This document shows, piece after piece, positions 21,697 to 31,392 of a stretch of DNA of 64,000 nucleotides. The notes beneath the pieces are model-generated. The model was given only the letters and a program-made list of their open reading frames with translations. It searched no databases and was not told the origin of the DNA. Source of the DNA: JAHQVI01 sp050330195. GTDB taxonomy: Bacteria > Pseudomonadota > Alphaproteobacteria > Rhizobiales > Rhodomicrobiaceae. The position numbers were made by a program, and so were the translations under genes. Every line of letters starts with the position of its first letter. Positions within the stretch are counted from its first letter, which is position 1. The DNA is taken from positions 4,278 through 68,277 of the forward strand of contig JBHJOB010000025.1 in the NCBI GenBank assembly GCA_050330195.1, read 5' to 3'.

Positions 21697-23619
21697 TTAC
21701 GCCGTGCCCGCATTCTGCGTTCCCCCGCGCGCCTGTTCGTAGCGCTCGGACGCCTCCAGCCAAAGCATCTCCGCTTCCCCCAGATCCTTGGCGAGCGCTC
21801 CGCGCTCCTTCATGAGCTTCAAGGCGCGCTCGGGCTGCTGATCATAGAGCGCATGATCAGCCAACGCATCATCCAGCTTAGCAAGCTTTCGCGTTATCGT
21901 CTCGATTTCCCGCTCATAGCTGTCGACACGCTTCTTCAGCGGGGCAAGCTCTGCCCGCGCATTGGCCGCCAGACGGCGCTCTTCCTGTTTCGTCAGGTTG
22001 CTTGCGGCGCGTTTCGCCGCCGCGCCATTGCCGCCGGTCTTGCGCGCTTCGCGGGCACGGGCGAGCAGATCGGCATTGTAGCTGTTCAGATCGCCCTCAT
22101 AGGTCACGACCTTGCCGTCGCGGACGAGCCAGAGCCGGTCGGCGGTCGCCTCAATGAAATGGCGGTCATGGCTGATGATGACGACCGCGCCCTCATAGGC
22201 GTTCAGCCCGTGAATCAGGGCCTCGCGGCTGTCGACGTCGAGATGGTTCGTCGGCTCGTCGAGGATCAGCAGCGATGGTTTGTGAAAGGCGGCCAGCGTA
22301 AACAGCAGCCGGGCCTTTTCACCGCCGGAAAGCTTCGCCGCGGGCGTGTCGGCCTTGTCCGCGCCGAAGCCTGCCGCCGCCGTGCGCGAGCGTTTCTGCG
22401 CCTCGGTTGCGTCCGGCATCAGCTCGGCAATGTGGTCATAGGCGGACTGTTGCGGCTTCAGTTCGTCGAGCTGGTGCTGGGCGAAATAGCCGAAGGTGAG
22501 CTTCTTCGACGCGCGCCGGTGGCCTGAACTCGGCTCCAGCCGCCCACACAGCAGCTTGGCGAGCGTCGATTTGCCGTTGCCGTTCGCGCCGAGCAGCGCA
22601 ATCCGGTCGTCGCTGTCAAGCCGCAGATTGAGGCCGCTCAGGATTGGCCGTTCCGCCTCATAGCCGACGCTGACCTCCTCCAGCTTGATGAGCGGATTGC
22701 CGAGCTTTCCTTCGGGGCTGGGAAAATTCAGCGGCATCACGTCATTTTCGATCTCGGCTGCAATCGGCTTCATCTTCGCCAGCGCTTTCAGGCGGCTTTG
22801 CGCCTGCGTCGCCTTCGAGGCCTTGGCGCGGAAACGCTCGACGAAAGCCTCCATGTGGCGGCGCGCATCGTCCTGCTTCTTCTTCAATTTCAGCTCAAGC
22901 CGCTGGCGCTCGCGCAGTGTCTCCTCGAAATCATCGTAGCCGCCCGCATAGAGCGTCAGCTTGCCGCCCGTGAGATGCAGGATCGCGCCGACGCAGGTGT
23001 TCAGCAGGTCGCGGTCATGGCTGACGATCAGCACGGTATAGGGATAGGTCGCGAGGAAGTTCTGGAGCCAGAGCGTGCCTTCAAGGTCGAGATAGTTGGT
23101 CGGCTCGTCGAGCAGGAGGATGTCGGGCGCGGTGAACAGCACGGCCGCCAGCGCCACGCGCATCCGCCAGCCGCCGGAGAATTCGCTGCACGGCCGCTGC
23201 TGCGTTTCTTCGTCGAAACCGAGGCCGGCAAGGATCTGCGCCGCCCGCGCTGGAGCGGCATGGGCGCCGATATCGCCGAGCCGGAGCTGGATCTCGGCAA
23301 TCCGTTCGGGGTCTTTGGCAGTTTCGGCCTCCGCCAGCAACGAGGCCCGCTCCTTGTCCGCCGCCAGAACCGTGTCGATCAGGCTGTCCTCGCTGCTGGG
23401 CGCTTCCTGCGCGACCCCGCCGACTTTCGCGGTCCTCGGCCAGCCGATCGTGCCGTCATCCGGGGCCAGATCCCCCGAAATGAGCCGCAAGAGCGTCGTC
23501 TTGCCGGTGCCGTTGCGCCCGACAAGGCCAACCTTGTGCCCGGCCGGGATCGCTGTCGTCGCCTTGTCGAACAGCAGGCGGCCTTCAATACGGTGCGTGA
23601 GATCGTTGATATGCAGCAT
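21697..23619 (-). CDS. ABC-F family ATPase (YheS/Uup-like)
   Basis: A 640-residue soluble protein with two ABC domains and no membrane part. Walker A boxes are GRNGTGKTT (near residue 35) and GANGNGKST (near 340). Signature motifs are FSGGWRMRVALAA and LSGGEKARLLF, each followed by LLLDEPTNYLD or LILDEPTNHLD. Between the domains is a charged linker (RQRLELKLKKKQDDARRHME). The C-terminus is a coiled coil. ABC-F proteins of this type act on ribosomes during translation. The start at 23619 (MLHINDLTHRIEG) fits the family; the open frame upstream does not. It is divergent from ndk. Confidence 0.9.
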   Translation of the reverse strand: MLHINDLTHRIEGRLLFDKATTAIPAGHKVGLVGRNGTGKTTLLRLISGDLAPDDGTIGWPRTAKVGGVAQEAPSSEDSLIDTVLAADKERASLLAEAETAKDPERIAEIQLRLGDIGAHAAPARAAQILAGLGFDEETQQRPCSEFSGGWRMRVALAAVLFTAPDILLLDEPTNYLDLEGTLWLQNFLATYPYTVLIVSHDRDLLNTCVGAILHLTGGKLTLYAGGYDDFEETLRERQRLELKLKKKQDDARRHMEAFVERFRAKASKATQAQSRLKALAKMKPIAAEIENDVMPLNFPSPEGKLGNPLIKLEEVSVGYEAERPILSGLNLRLDSDDRIALLGANGNGKSTLAKLLCGRLEPSSGHRRASKKLTFGYFAQHQLDELKPQQSAYDHIAELMPDATEAQKRSRTAAAGFGADKADTPAAKLSGGEKARLLFTLAAFHKPSLLILDEPTNHLDVDSREALIHGLNAYEGAVVIISHDRHFIEATADRLWLVRDGKVVTYEGDLNSYNADLLARAREARKTGGNGAAAKRAASNLTKQEERRLAANARAELAPLKKRVDSYEREIETITRKLAKLDDALADHALYDQQPERALKLMKERGALAKDLGEAEMLWLEASERYEQARGGTQNAGTA

Positions 23620-23717
23620 GGGCGGAATTTGGACGAAATGCCGCAAAATGCAAGCCGTGTAAGCCACACGACGCGCAAATCTTGCAGCCAGGTTATGCCC
23701 GCGCTATGGCTCTCATC

Positions 23718-23746
23718 TTGCAGCGCCCCTGCGCGAAGGCTATAAG
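23718..23746 (+). promoter_or_regulatory. Promoter of ndk
   Basis: TTGCAG, a 17-bp spacer, then TATAAG. It lies 39 bp before the ndk ATG, giving a short leader. A second weaker pair (TTGCAG-17-TATGGC) overlaps just upstream. Confidence 0.65.
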
Positions 23747-23784
23747 CGCGCCGAAGGGCTCAATTTCTCAACCAAGGAACTCCG

Positions 23785-24207
23785 ATGGCAGTCGAACGCA
23801 CATTATCAATCATCAAGCCGGATGCGACCGAGCGAAACCTGACGGGCAAGATCATCGCCATGTTCGAGGATGCCGGTCTCCGCGTCGTCGCGCAGAAACG
23901 CGCGCGCTGGAGCGAGGATGAGGCGAAGAAGTTCTATGCCGTCCACGCGGAGCGCCCGTTTTACGGCGAACTTGTCTCCTTCATGACCTCCGGCCCGATT
24001 GTCATTCAAGTTCTCGAAGGCGAAAACGCTGTGGCGAGGAACCGTGAAATCATGGGCGCAACCAATCCGGCCGAAGCCGCGCCCGGCACGATCCGCAAGG
24101 AATTCGCCGAAAATATCGAGCGCAATTCCGTTCATGGCTCCGATAGCGCGGAAAACGCCGCAAACGAGATCGCCATGTGCTTTTCCGACGCAGAGATCGT
24201 CGGCTGA
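23785..24207 (+). CDS. ndk: Nucleoside diphosphate kinase
   Basis: A 140-residue cytoplasmic enzyme that moves the gamma-phosphate of ATP to NDPs. It has the family start ERTLSIIKPDATERN and the active-site His117 in ERNSVHGSDSAENA. Length equals the bacterial norm. AAGGAACTCCG precedes the ATG, and a consensus-like promoter lies 39 bp upstream. After the stop a 7-bp CTTTCCG/CGGAAAG inverted repeat is present, but without a T-run. Confidence 0.97.
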   Translation: MAVERTLSIIKPDATERNLTGKIIAMFEDAGLRVVAQKRARWSEDEAKKFYAVHAERPFYGELVSFMTSGPIVIQVLEGENAVARNREIMGATNPAEAAPGTIRKEFAENIERNSVHGSDSAENAANEIAMCFSDAEIVG

Positions 24208-24671
24208 GTCTTTCCGCATGTCCGAGCGCGCCGGAAAGCCTCACGGGGCAATTCCGGTGCGCAAACGCCTCGCGCCTCTCATCGCTCGCCACGCTCCGAT
24301 ATCCGGAAATGCCGCGCTCCCATCTGGCGCCGTATCCCCCCGTGCAGCGTCGGCAACCGCGAAATTCGCCTATACTGCAGGTCGGCGTTGCGCTGTTCAC
24401 GCTCGCGGGCGCACTGCATTTTCCATAATCCATCCAGCTCACATGACGAGCGCCTGCACGTTATTGCAAATTATTGTTGTTTTTCAATGAACTAACCTGC
24501 CGCCCTCAATCCGTCGGGCAGATCTTGCACACGGATTTTCACGAAAGATCATCCCTCGATCACGGTTTCCTGAGGCCTCTTTATTCCTGGTTCGCGCATC
24601 CCTAATTCCCATTCACCGGCACGCAAAAAGCGGCCGAACCGACAAAGACAATCGAGAATCAGGAGATGATC
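24208..24671. other. 464-bp gap between ndk and a small exported protein
   Basis: No supported gene is seen. Several frames remain open by GC content but have neither ribosome sites nor recognisable sequence. The right half becomes AT-rich (about 24455-24495), as expected for the promoter of the small exported protein. No tRNA or repeat is recognised. Confidence 0.4.
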
Positions 24672-24833
24672 ATGAGCACATTTATCCGTTCCGCAGTTGT
24701 TGCATTGGCAATGGTTGCCGGCGCTTCCTCCGCAATGGCTTACAGTGGCGACCGCTACGACTTCACGGTCGGCGTGGACGTCTCCGCCAATGCCAAGACG
24801 TTCTTCGAGCAGCTGGACCGCAACGGCAGCTAA
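24672..24833 (+). CDS. 53-residue exported protein
   Basis: A small protein with a clear signal peptide (MSTFIRSAVVALAMVAGASS, cleaved after AMA) and a mature chain of about 29 residues (YSGDRYDFTVGVDVSANAKT, then FFEQLDRNGS). AGGAG lies seven bases before the ATG; an in-frame ATG six bases earlier would leave no spacing. A strong terminator follows at 24883. Short exported peptides with a similar leader and a C-terminal FFxQLxRNG-like end are, as I recall, frequent in rhizobia and unassigned in function. The independent terminator points to a single-gene transcript. Confidence 0.75.
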   Translation: MSTFIRSAVVALAMVAGASSAMAYSGDRYDFTVGVDVSANAKTFFEQLDRNGS

Positions 24834-24882
24834 TCCGCGTTCCGGCCTGAACGAGCCTACACACGATACTCTCCTCCCAAGT

Positions 24883-24923
24883 CCTGCCGCTGAAGCTTCG
24901 CGCTTCGGCGGCGGGATTTTTTG
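24883..24923 (+). terminator. Rho-independent terminator
   Basis: CCTGCCGCTGAAGC (24883-24896) pairs fully with GCTTCGGCGGCGGG (24902-24915), two pairs being U-G, around a TTCGC loop. ATTTTTT follows. The U-G pairs fit only plus-strand RNA. It ends the transcript of the 53-residue protein. Confidence 0.9.
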
Positions 24924-25051
24924 CGCTTCGAGTTGCTCCACGAAACAGTTTTTCGACCTGAGCTTGGCATGCCCCGGCAAATCGGCGAGGAATGAGAGAG
25001 GGCCGCGCCGAAGCGCCCGCCAGCGAGACGAATGACAAGGAGAGCGCCCGA

Positions 25052-25657
25052 ATGAGCAAAGCCGTGATCTTCGATATTGGAGCCGTGCTGATCGACTGGA
25101 ACCCGCGCTATCTTTATGCCAAGCTGTTGCCGGACAATGCCGCAATCGAAGCATTTCTCCATGAAGTCGGCTTCGATGCATGGAACCGGGCGCTCGACGG
25201 AGGGGGACGCTGGGGACCGGCGGTCATGGAGCTGTCCGAGCGCTTTCCGCATCGGCGGGAACTGATTGAAGCCTCGCATTCGCGATGGCATGAGATGCTG
25301 CCCGGCGCGATCGACGGCACCGTCACAATTCTGGAGCAGCTTGCGGCGAACAAGACCCCGCTCTATGCGATCACGAACTATTCCTCGGAAAAATGGGCGG
25401 AAACGTTTCAGCGTTTCCCGTTCTTCCGCCATTTCCGCGACATCGTCGTCTCCGGCGATGAAGGCTTGCTGAAACCGGAGCCGGAAATTTTTCAACTCTG
25501 CCTCGAACGCAACGGACTGAGCGCCGAACGCTGCGTGTTCATCGACGACTCCGCAAAAAACGTCGCTGGCGCGGCTGCACTCGGCATTGACGCCATCCTT
25601 TTTCAGTCTTCGGAGCAATTGGAGAGCGATCTCGCTTCGCGAGGAATCCTGCCATGA
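25052..25657 (+). CDS. HAD-family phosphatase (YihX-like)
   Basis: A 201-residue cytoplasmic hydrolase. Motif I is KAVIFDIGAVLIDWNPRYLY, with Asp8 as the nucleophile and Gly where many phosphatases have the second Asp. Motif II is AITNYSSEK, motif III the Lys in GLLKPEPEIF and motif IV VFIDDSAKNV. These match the HAD-IA variant 3 group with YihX, a sugar-phosphate phosphatase, and haloacid dehalogenases. The start at 25052 follows AAGGAG. It overlaps the next gene by 4 bp (ATGA), so they form a two-gene unit. The substrate is not determined. Confidence 0.87.
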   Translation: MSKAVIFDIGAVLIDWNPRYLYAKLLPDNAAIEAFLHEVGFDAWNRALDGGGRWGPAVMELSERFPHRRELIEASHSRWHEMLPGAIDGTVTILEQLAANKTPLYAITNYSSEKWAETFQRFPFFRHFRDIVVSGDEGLLKPEPEIFQLCLERNGLSAERCVFIDDSAKNVAGAAALGIDAILFQSSEQLESDLASRGILP

Positions 25658-26154
25658 CGGCGAAAGCGCCTTCAGGATATGTGATCCGGAAACCGGGACC
25701 GGAGCAGGCCGACGACGCCGTGCGCCTGCTCGACGCGCTGCTGCCGGACGACTGGCGCGAAGGCCCCATGCGCGATGCCGCGTCAATGGCCGAAACGTTA
25801 CGTTTTCCCGGAACGATCCTGATCGGTGCATGGGATGTTGACCAAAGGCCCGCAGGCTACGTTTCGGGCCTGGTCATGCCGGCGCTGACGCAAATCGGCG
25901 AAACGGCTATGCTTGACGATCTCTTCGTCGCCGCGCCTGCTCGCGGCAAGGGACTTGGTTCCGCGCTTGTCCGCGCTTTCCGCAAGGCGGCGCTTGCCAG
26001 GCGCAACGGTCCTCTCGTCATGTGGGGCGCGACAGCCACGGACAACGCAGCCTGCGATCGCGCGTTCCGCGCGGCAGGCGGTTCACCGGACGATGGCGAG
26101 ATCTTCAGGGAATATCGCTGGCCGGCCGAGCCGGACGAAGGAACAGGCGGATGA
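25654..26154 (+). CDS. GNAT-family N-acetyltransferase
   Basis: A 166-residue acyl-CoA-dependent acetyltransferase. The acetyl-CoA loop is visible as LFVAAPARGKGLGSALVRAF (motif A, R/Q-x-x-G-x-G/A), after the beta-strand GETAMLDD. Its ATG overlaps the HAD gene's stop, which suggests coordinated expression. The acceptor could be a protein N-terminus, an amine or a small metabolite; nothing in the sequence decides this. Confidence 0.85.
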   Translation: MTAKAPSGYVIRKPGPEQADDAVRLLDALLPDDWREGPMRDAASMAETLRFPGTILIGAWDVDQRPAGYVSGLVMPALTQIGETAMLDDLFVAAPARGKGLGSALVRAFRKAALARRNGPLVMWGATATDNAACDRAFRAAGGSPDDGEIFREYRWPAEPDEGTGG

Positions 26155-26377
26155 CCGCGCGCCCGGCACCCACGATGCGGCGGTCCGGGCAGGACATCAC
26201 CCACCGCTTGGTAATTCTCCTTATGCTCGCGCAGACAGTTATGACAAGATTTGTGATAGGCTGACAAAGGGTACTGTCAACACCGCCACGGTTTCGTCAA
26301 CTTGTCAGGAACGAAGCGTAAATTGGCACGTTACCTGCTCAACGGAGCGTTGGGGAAGCCGTCGAGGAGTGAAGCGC

Positions 26378-28486
26378 GTGCGAATGACATTCAAACCGAT
26401 GAAACTGCCGCCGCTATCGCGCGCCACCTATTACTGGGTTGCCTTCAGAGAATACGCCGAACGCCTCCGCCATTACGGTTTCCTTTCCGCCAGCGTCAAC
26501 GCCCTGATCATCTTCAGCCTCGGCACTCTGGCCATGCTGACCTCGCTGGGCGCGCCCGTCAGCGAACTTTACCCGCTGGAGAAAACGCTGAGGCCCGCTG
26601 AAAACCGTCCGCTCGTCATGCTCGCCGCCAACGGCCAGCCATTCGCGAAGCGCGGTGACTGCGTGGCCGATGCCGTCACGCTCAAGGAATTGCCGCCTCA
26701 CCTCATCGACGCCGTTCTCGCTATGGAAGACCGCCGGTTCTACAGCCATTGGGGCGTCGATCCGATCGGCATCACGCGGGCAGCATTGCGCAATTACGAG
26801 GCCGGAACCATACGGCAGGGCGGCAGCACGATCACGCAGCAACTCGTGAAGATGTCCTATCTCTCCGGCGTGAAAAGCTTCGACCGCAAGGCGCAGGAAG
26901 CCCTCCTGTCGCTCTGGCTCGAAATCCGGCTCGGCAAGAACGAGATCCTTGAGCGCTATCTGAGCAGCGCCTATTTCGGCGAAGGCTGTTACGGCGTTCG
27001 CGCGGCGGCTGCGCACTTTTTCGGCAAGCCCGTCGGTGAACTGAGCATTCCGGACTCCGCATTCCTTGTCGCCCTTCTGAGTTCCCCGACCCAACTGGCA
27101 AACAATTTCGACGACGCCCGCTCGCGCGCGAAGCTGGTGCTTCAGGCGATGGTTGACGACGGCCGGCTGGAACGGCAACGGCTTGCAACGATTGCGCCAA
27201 TCACATTGAGCAGGGATACCAGCAAGGAGCACGGCGGCTATTATGCGGACTGGCTGGCAGGCGAGGTGCGGAAAGACCTCGCCGAACCCCGATCCCGTCA
27301 GCCGGTGCCGATCTACACGACCTTCGAGCCGGGGCTCCAGCAGATGGCCGAGGACGCCGTTCGCGATATTCTCGTCAAGCGCGGCAAGCGCGCGCACGCC
27401 AGCCAGGCGGCGCTCGTCGCCATGCGGACCGATGGGCGCGTCCTCGCAATGGTCGGCGGCATGGACCATTCGCTGAGCCAGTTCAACCGTGCCGTCCAGG
27501 CTAAGCGGCAGCCCGGCTCGGCTTTCAAGACATTCGTCTATCTCGCGCTCCTGCGCGCCGGCGGCGACAGCGACATGCTGATTTCGGACCAACAGGTCTC
27601 GATTGACGGGTGGGAACCTGCAAACTACAGGAGCGAGTTTCGCGGCACGCTGTCACTGACGCAGGCATTTGCTTCATCCATCAACACAATCGCCGCAAAA
27701 ATCGGAGACGCAATCGGCCCGGACGCTGTTGTCAGGGCGGCGCGGGATCTCGGCATTGCCTCGCCGCTGACGGCGACACCGAGCATCGCGCTGGGTTCGT
27801 ATGAAGTGAACCTGCTTGAGATCACATCCGCCTATGCCTCCATTGCCGCGGGCGTCTACCCCGTAAAACCGTGGGGCGTAAAGGGTCTTGGCGCACAGCA
27901 GGTGAATGACGGGGAGCCGCCGCGCGACGCCGGCATCTGGAAACTGCGCCATACCGAGGAAATGCGTGACCTGCTGAGGGCCGTGGTCCGGCGCGGTACC
28001 GGCAAAGCCGCCCGGCTGCGTGTCACAAGCTACGGCAAGACAGGTACGAGCCAGGACTATCGGGACGCGTGGTTCATCGGCTTCTCGGGTAATCTGGTGG
28101 TCGGCGTATGGGTCGGCAATGACGACGATTCACCGATGCGGCGCGTCACGGGCGGCGATCTCCCGGCGCAGATCTGGGCGAAGTTCATGCGGTCGGCGAT
28201 CAAGGAAGATCCCGGCTTCGAGCGTAAATTGCCCGAAATACCGGTTTTTGCAGCGCGTAGCCAGGAGCCCGCTGAAGACTTCGAGAATTACGCGGCGATC
28301 GACAGTCTGGAAGCGCCGGCGGTCTTTATCCCGCGGGAAGCCACCAATTACGAGCACCGGACGACGCGCGGCGCGTATGAATATGACGACCGCCCTACAG
28401 TAAGGCGCGCTCCCAACAGGCGGTCAACCGTCAGCCGGAATTTTCAGGAAAGGCTGAACGACATGGGATGGCCCGGAGGGCGGTAA
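26378..28486 (+). CDS. Class A penicillin-binding protein (transglycosylase/transpeptidase)
   Basis: A 702-residue bifunctional cell-wall enzyme. It has one N-terminal membrane segment (about 36-57), a GT51 transglycosylase domain (VLAMEDRRFYSHWGVDPIGI with the catalytic Glu, then RQGGSTITQQLVKM), and a transpeptidase domain with SAFK (RQPGSAFKTFVY), SSIN and KTG (SYGKTGTSQDYRDAWFIGF). A basic, probably disordered tail ends the chain. I favour the GTG at 26378, which sits eight bases after GAGGAG; the ATG at 26384 is the alternative. It stands alone after the HAD-GNAT pair, with a 220-bp gap that probably holds its promoter. Confidence 0.9.
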   Translation: MRMTFKPMKLPPLSRATYYWVAFREYAERLRHYGFLSASVNALIIFSLGTLAMLTSLGAPVSELYPLEKTLRPAENRPLVMLAANGQPFAKRGDCVADAVTLKELPPHLIDAVLAMEDRRFYSHWGVDPIGITRAALRNYEAGTIRQGGSTITQQLVKMSYLSGVKSFDRKAQEALLSLWLEIRLGKNEILERYLSSAYFGEGCYGVRAAAAHFFGKPVGELSIPDSAFLVALLSSPTQLANNFDDARSRAKLVLQAMVDDGRLERQRLATIAPITLSRDTSKEHGGYYADWLAGEVRKDLAEPRSRQPVPIYTTFEPGLQQMAEDAVRDILVKRGKRAHASQAALVAMRTDGRVLAMVGGMDHSLSQFNRAVQAKRQPGSAFKTFVYLALLRAGGDSDMLISDQQVSIDGWEPANYRSEFRGTLSLTQAFASSINTIAAKIGDAIGPDAVVRAARDLGIASPLTATPSIALGSYEVNLLEITSAYASIAAGVYPVKPWGVKGLGAQQVNDGEPPRDAGIWKLRHTEEMRDLLRAVVRRGTGKAARLRVTSYGKTGTSQDYRDAWFIGFSGNLVVGVWVGNDDDSPMRRVTGGDLPAQIWAKFMRSAIKEDPGFERKLPEIPVFAARSQEPAEDFENYAAIDSLEAPAVFIPREATNYEHRTTRGAYEYDDRPTVRRAPNRRSTVSRNFQERLNDMGWPGGR

Positions 28487-28520
28487 ACGACCCTGTTGCG
28501 CCGGCTCTGGTGAAACGCTT

Positions 28521-29132
28521 CTACCACAGCGTTGCCTTCGCGCGCTCCGACCATTCCCTGTCATATGACTCGCCGCCAACTTCGTTTCCGCTCAGTTCGG
28601 CCAGAATCTGTCCGACCGATGGCAGGCTTGCAGGATCGGCGTGACGTTCCGGGTTCCATAGTTCCGAACGGACAATAGCGCGGGAGCACTGGAAGTAGAC
28701 CCGCTCGACCTCGATCACCATGACCGAGCGCGGCGGCTTGCCCTCGACGGCGAAGGATTCCAGCAGTCCGGGATCGACGGAAAGCTTCGCCCGTCCATTC
28801 ACGCGCAGGGTCGTGCCGGAGCCGGGGATCAGAAACAGCAGCGCCATCCGCGGATCGGTGATCAGATTACGCAGCGAATCCACGCGGTTGTTGCCGCGCC
28901 GGTCGGGCATCATCAGCGTTGTCTCGTCATGAATGCGCACGAAACCGGCCTTGTCGCCGCGCGGCGTGCAGTCCAGCCCGTCCGGCCCGGAGGTGGCCAG
29001 CGCGACGAAGGGCGAAGCCTCGATGAAGGCTGCGTAGTGCGGCGTGATCCGCGCCACTTCCTTGACCAGGGAGGTCTTGCCCGGCTGGCCGTAAAGGGCT
29101 TCGAGCTGCTCGATGGTGTCGATTGTCGTCAT
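28521..29132 (-). CDS. Pyridoxamine 5'-phosphate oxidase-like FMN protein
   Basis: A 203-residue flavin-binding split-barrel protein. Typical features are FIEASPFVALATSGPDGLDC, then PRGDKAGFVRI and the phosphate-contact MPDRRGNNRVDSLRNL. This matches PPOX-type proteins of the MSMEG_1061 group rather than PdxH itself, which has different C-terminal residues. Start 29132 (MTTIDTIEQLEALYG) is favoured by GGACAG upstream; the longer frame has no family sequence. It converges with the penicillin-binding protein gene and precedes the glp import operon in the same direction, with no functional link visible. Confidence 0.8.
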   Translation of the reverse strand: MTTIDTIEQLEALYGQPGKTSLVKEVARITPHYAAFIEASPFVALATSGPDGLDCTPRGDKAGFVRIHDETTLMMPDRRGNNRVDSLRNLITDPRMALLFLIPGSGTTLRVNGRAKLSVDPGLLESFAVEGKPPRSVMVIEVERVYFQCSRAIVRSELWNPERHADPASLPSVGQILAELSGNEVGGESYDREWSERAKATLW

Positions 29133-29246
29133 CTGTCCGTCCGTTCTGTCATCTCGGTCCAGACACTTTCTCACGGCAACGGCCCGGAATCCACATTCAG
29201 GAATGAGCGAGATCGATGCTCCGCAAATTGGTAGCGGCGACGGGGT

Positions 29247-29528
29247 TTAGACCCAGCGGAAAACGGCGAATGCGAATATCAGCGAAACTGCAAACGCGCC
29301 CCAGAGTGGCTGCCCCAGCGTCGCCAGCCATCCAAGATGAATGAAGGCGCTGCCGAGCAGGGAAATGAACAGCCGGTCGCCGCGCGTCGTCTCTATGCCG
29401 AGCACGCCATTGCGCGGCGCGCCGCCGGGCACGCGCAACTCCCAGATGGTCATCGCGATGAGGAGTACGGCGATGACGGCGAAGAACAGCCCCGTCTGCC
29501 AGGTCCATGCCATCCAGCTCAAGCCCAT
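29247..29528 (-). CDS. glpU: GlpU, small membrane protein of the glycerol importer operon
   Basis: A 93-residue inner-membrane protein with two or three membrane segments (WQTGLFFAVIAVLLIAMTIW, and two near the C-terminus ending FAFAVFRWV). It matches the DUF2160 type regularly found with glpSTPQ in rhizobia, where it is called GlpU. Its exact part in transport is not established. GGAGGCACCG precedes the ATG. It is 130 bp downstream of glpQ; the gap holds a perfect 8-bp hairpin (ATCCCCGC-TTGC-GCGGGGAT at 29616-29635), which could stabilise or process the upstream message. Confidence 0.85.
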   Translation of the reverse strand: MGLSWMAWTWQTGLFFAVIAVLLIAMTIWELRVPGGAPRNGVLGIETTRGDRLFISLLGSAFIHLGWLATLGQPLWGAFAVSLIFAFAVFRWV

Positions 29529-29615
29529 CGGTGCCTCCGTTTCCGTCTTGCAGATTTGCCGAAACTCCCGTGCAGGCAGGAGCCTCCTGATGCATTTATT
29601 CCGGACCGCTGGGAG

Positions 29616-29635
29616 ATCCCCGCTTGCGCGGGGAT
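29616..29635. repeat. Perfect hairpin between glpQ and glpU
   Basis: ATCCCCGC and GCGGGGAT are perfectly inverted around TTGC. No T-run follows on either strand, so it is more like a processing or stabilising stem (REP-like) than a terminator. Confidence 0.65.
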
Positions 29636-29658
29636 TTCGATAAAGCGGCCATTAAGCA

Positions 29659-30455
<797 letters not shown>

Positions 30456-30459
<4 letters not shown>

Positions 30460-31325
30460 GGAATGCCCCTCCGGCCGGTCATGACGGTGTAGAAGATCCA
30501 TGACATGGCGAGGATGATCAGGAAGTAGATGATCGACATGGCAGCCGCCGGACCGAGATCGAACTGGCCGAGCGCAACCTTGACGAGGTCGATGGAGAGC
30601 AGCGTGGTCGCGTTGCCGGGACCGCCGCCGGTGAGCACCGAAGGCTCGGTATAGATGTTGAAGCTGTCCATGAAACGGAGCAGCACGGCGATGGTCAGCA
30701 CATGGCGCATCTTGGGCAACTGGATATAGCGGAACACCGCCCATGAGGACGCGCCGTCGATCTTGGCCGCCTGATAATAGGCGTCGGGGATCGAGGACAG
30801 CCCCGCAAAGGCCAGCAGCACCACGAGCGAGGTCCAGTGCCAGACATCCATGGCGATCAGGGTGATCCAGGCGGAAACCGGCTGGCGCGTGTAATTGTAG
30901 TCGATCCCCATCGCGTTAATTGTCTTGCCGAGCAGCCCGATCTCCGGCAGCGCGAAGATGTTCCACATCGCGCCGACGACGTTCCACGGAATGAGCAGCG
31001 GCAGCGCCATCAGCACGAGACAGATCGAAAGCCAGACGCCCTTGCGCGGCATGGCGAGCGCGATGGCGACGCCGAGCGGGATCTCGATGGCGAGAATAGT
31101 GAAGGTGAAGAAAAGCTGCCGCCCCAGCGCGTCATGGAAGCGCGGCGAGCTCAGCACTTCCTCGAACCATTTCAACCCTTCGAAAAAGAACACATTGTTG
31201 CCGAATGTTTCCTGTACGGAGTAATTCACCACTGTCATCAGCGGGATGATGGCGTTGAAGGCGACGAGGATCAGCACAGGAAGCACGAAGAGCCAGCCCT
31301 TTTGATTCTCGACTTTGGTCTGCAT
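30456..31325 (-). CDS. glpP: Glycerol ABC transporter permease GlpP
   Basis: A 289-residue inner-membrane permease of the MalF-like half. It has six membrane segments and the coupling loop PDAYYQAAKIDGASSWAVFR before QLPKMRHVL. It follows glpT by 67 bp and overlaps glpQ by 4 bp. Order and identity fit the rhizobial glpSTPQUV importer, the known ABC route for glycerol uptake. Confidence 0.93.
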
Positions 31326-31392
31326 GACGCTCTCCTAATTCAAGAAACTCATCGCCAGCGGCAAGAGCTGAGCCGGCATTTCCATTCGCGGC

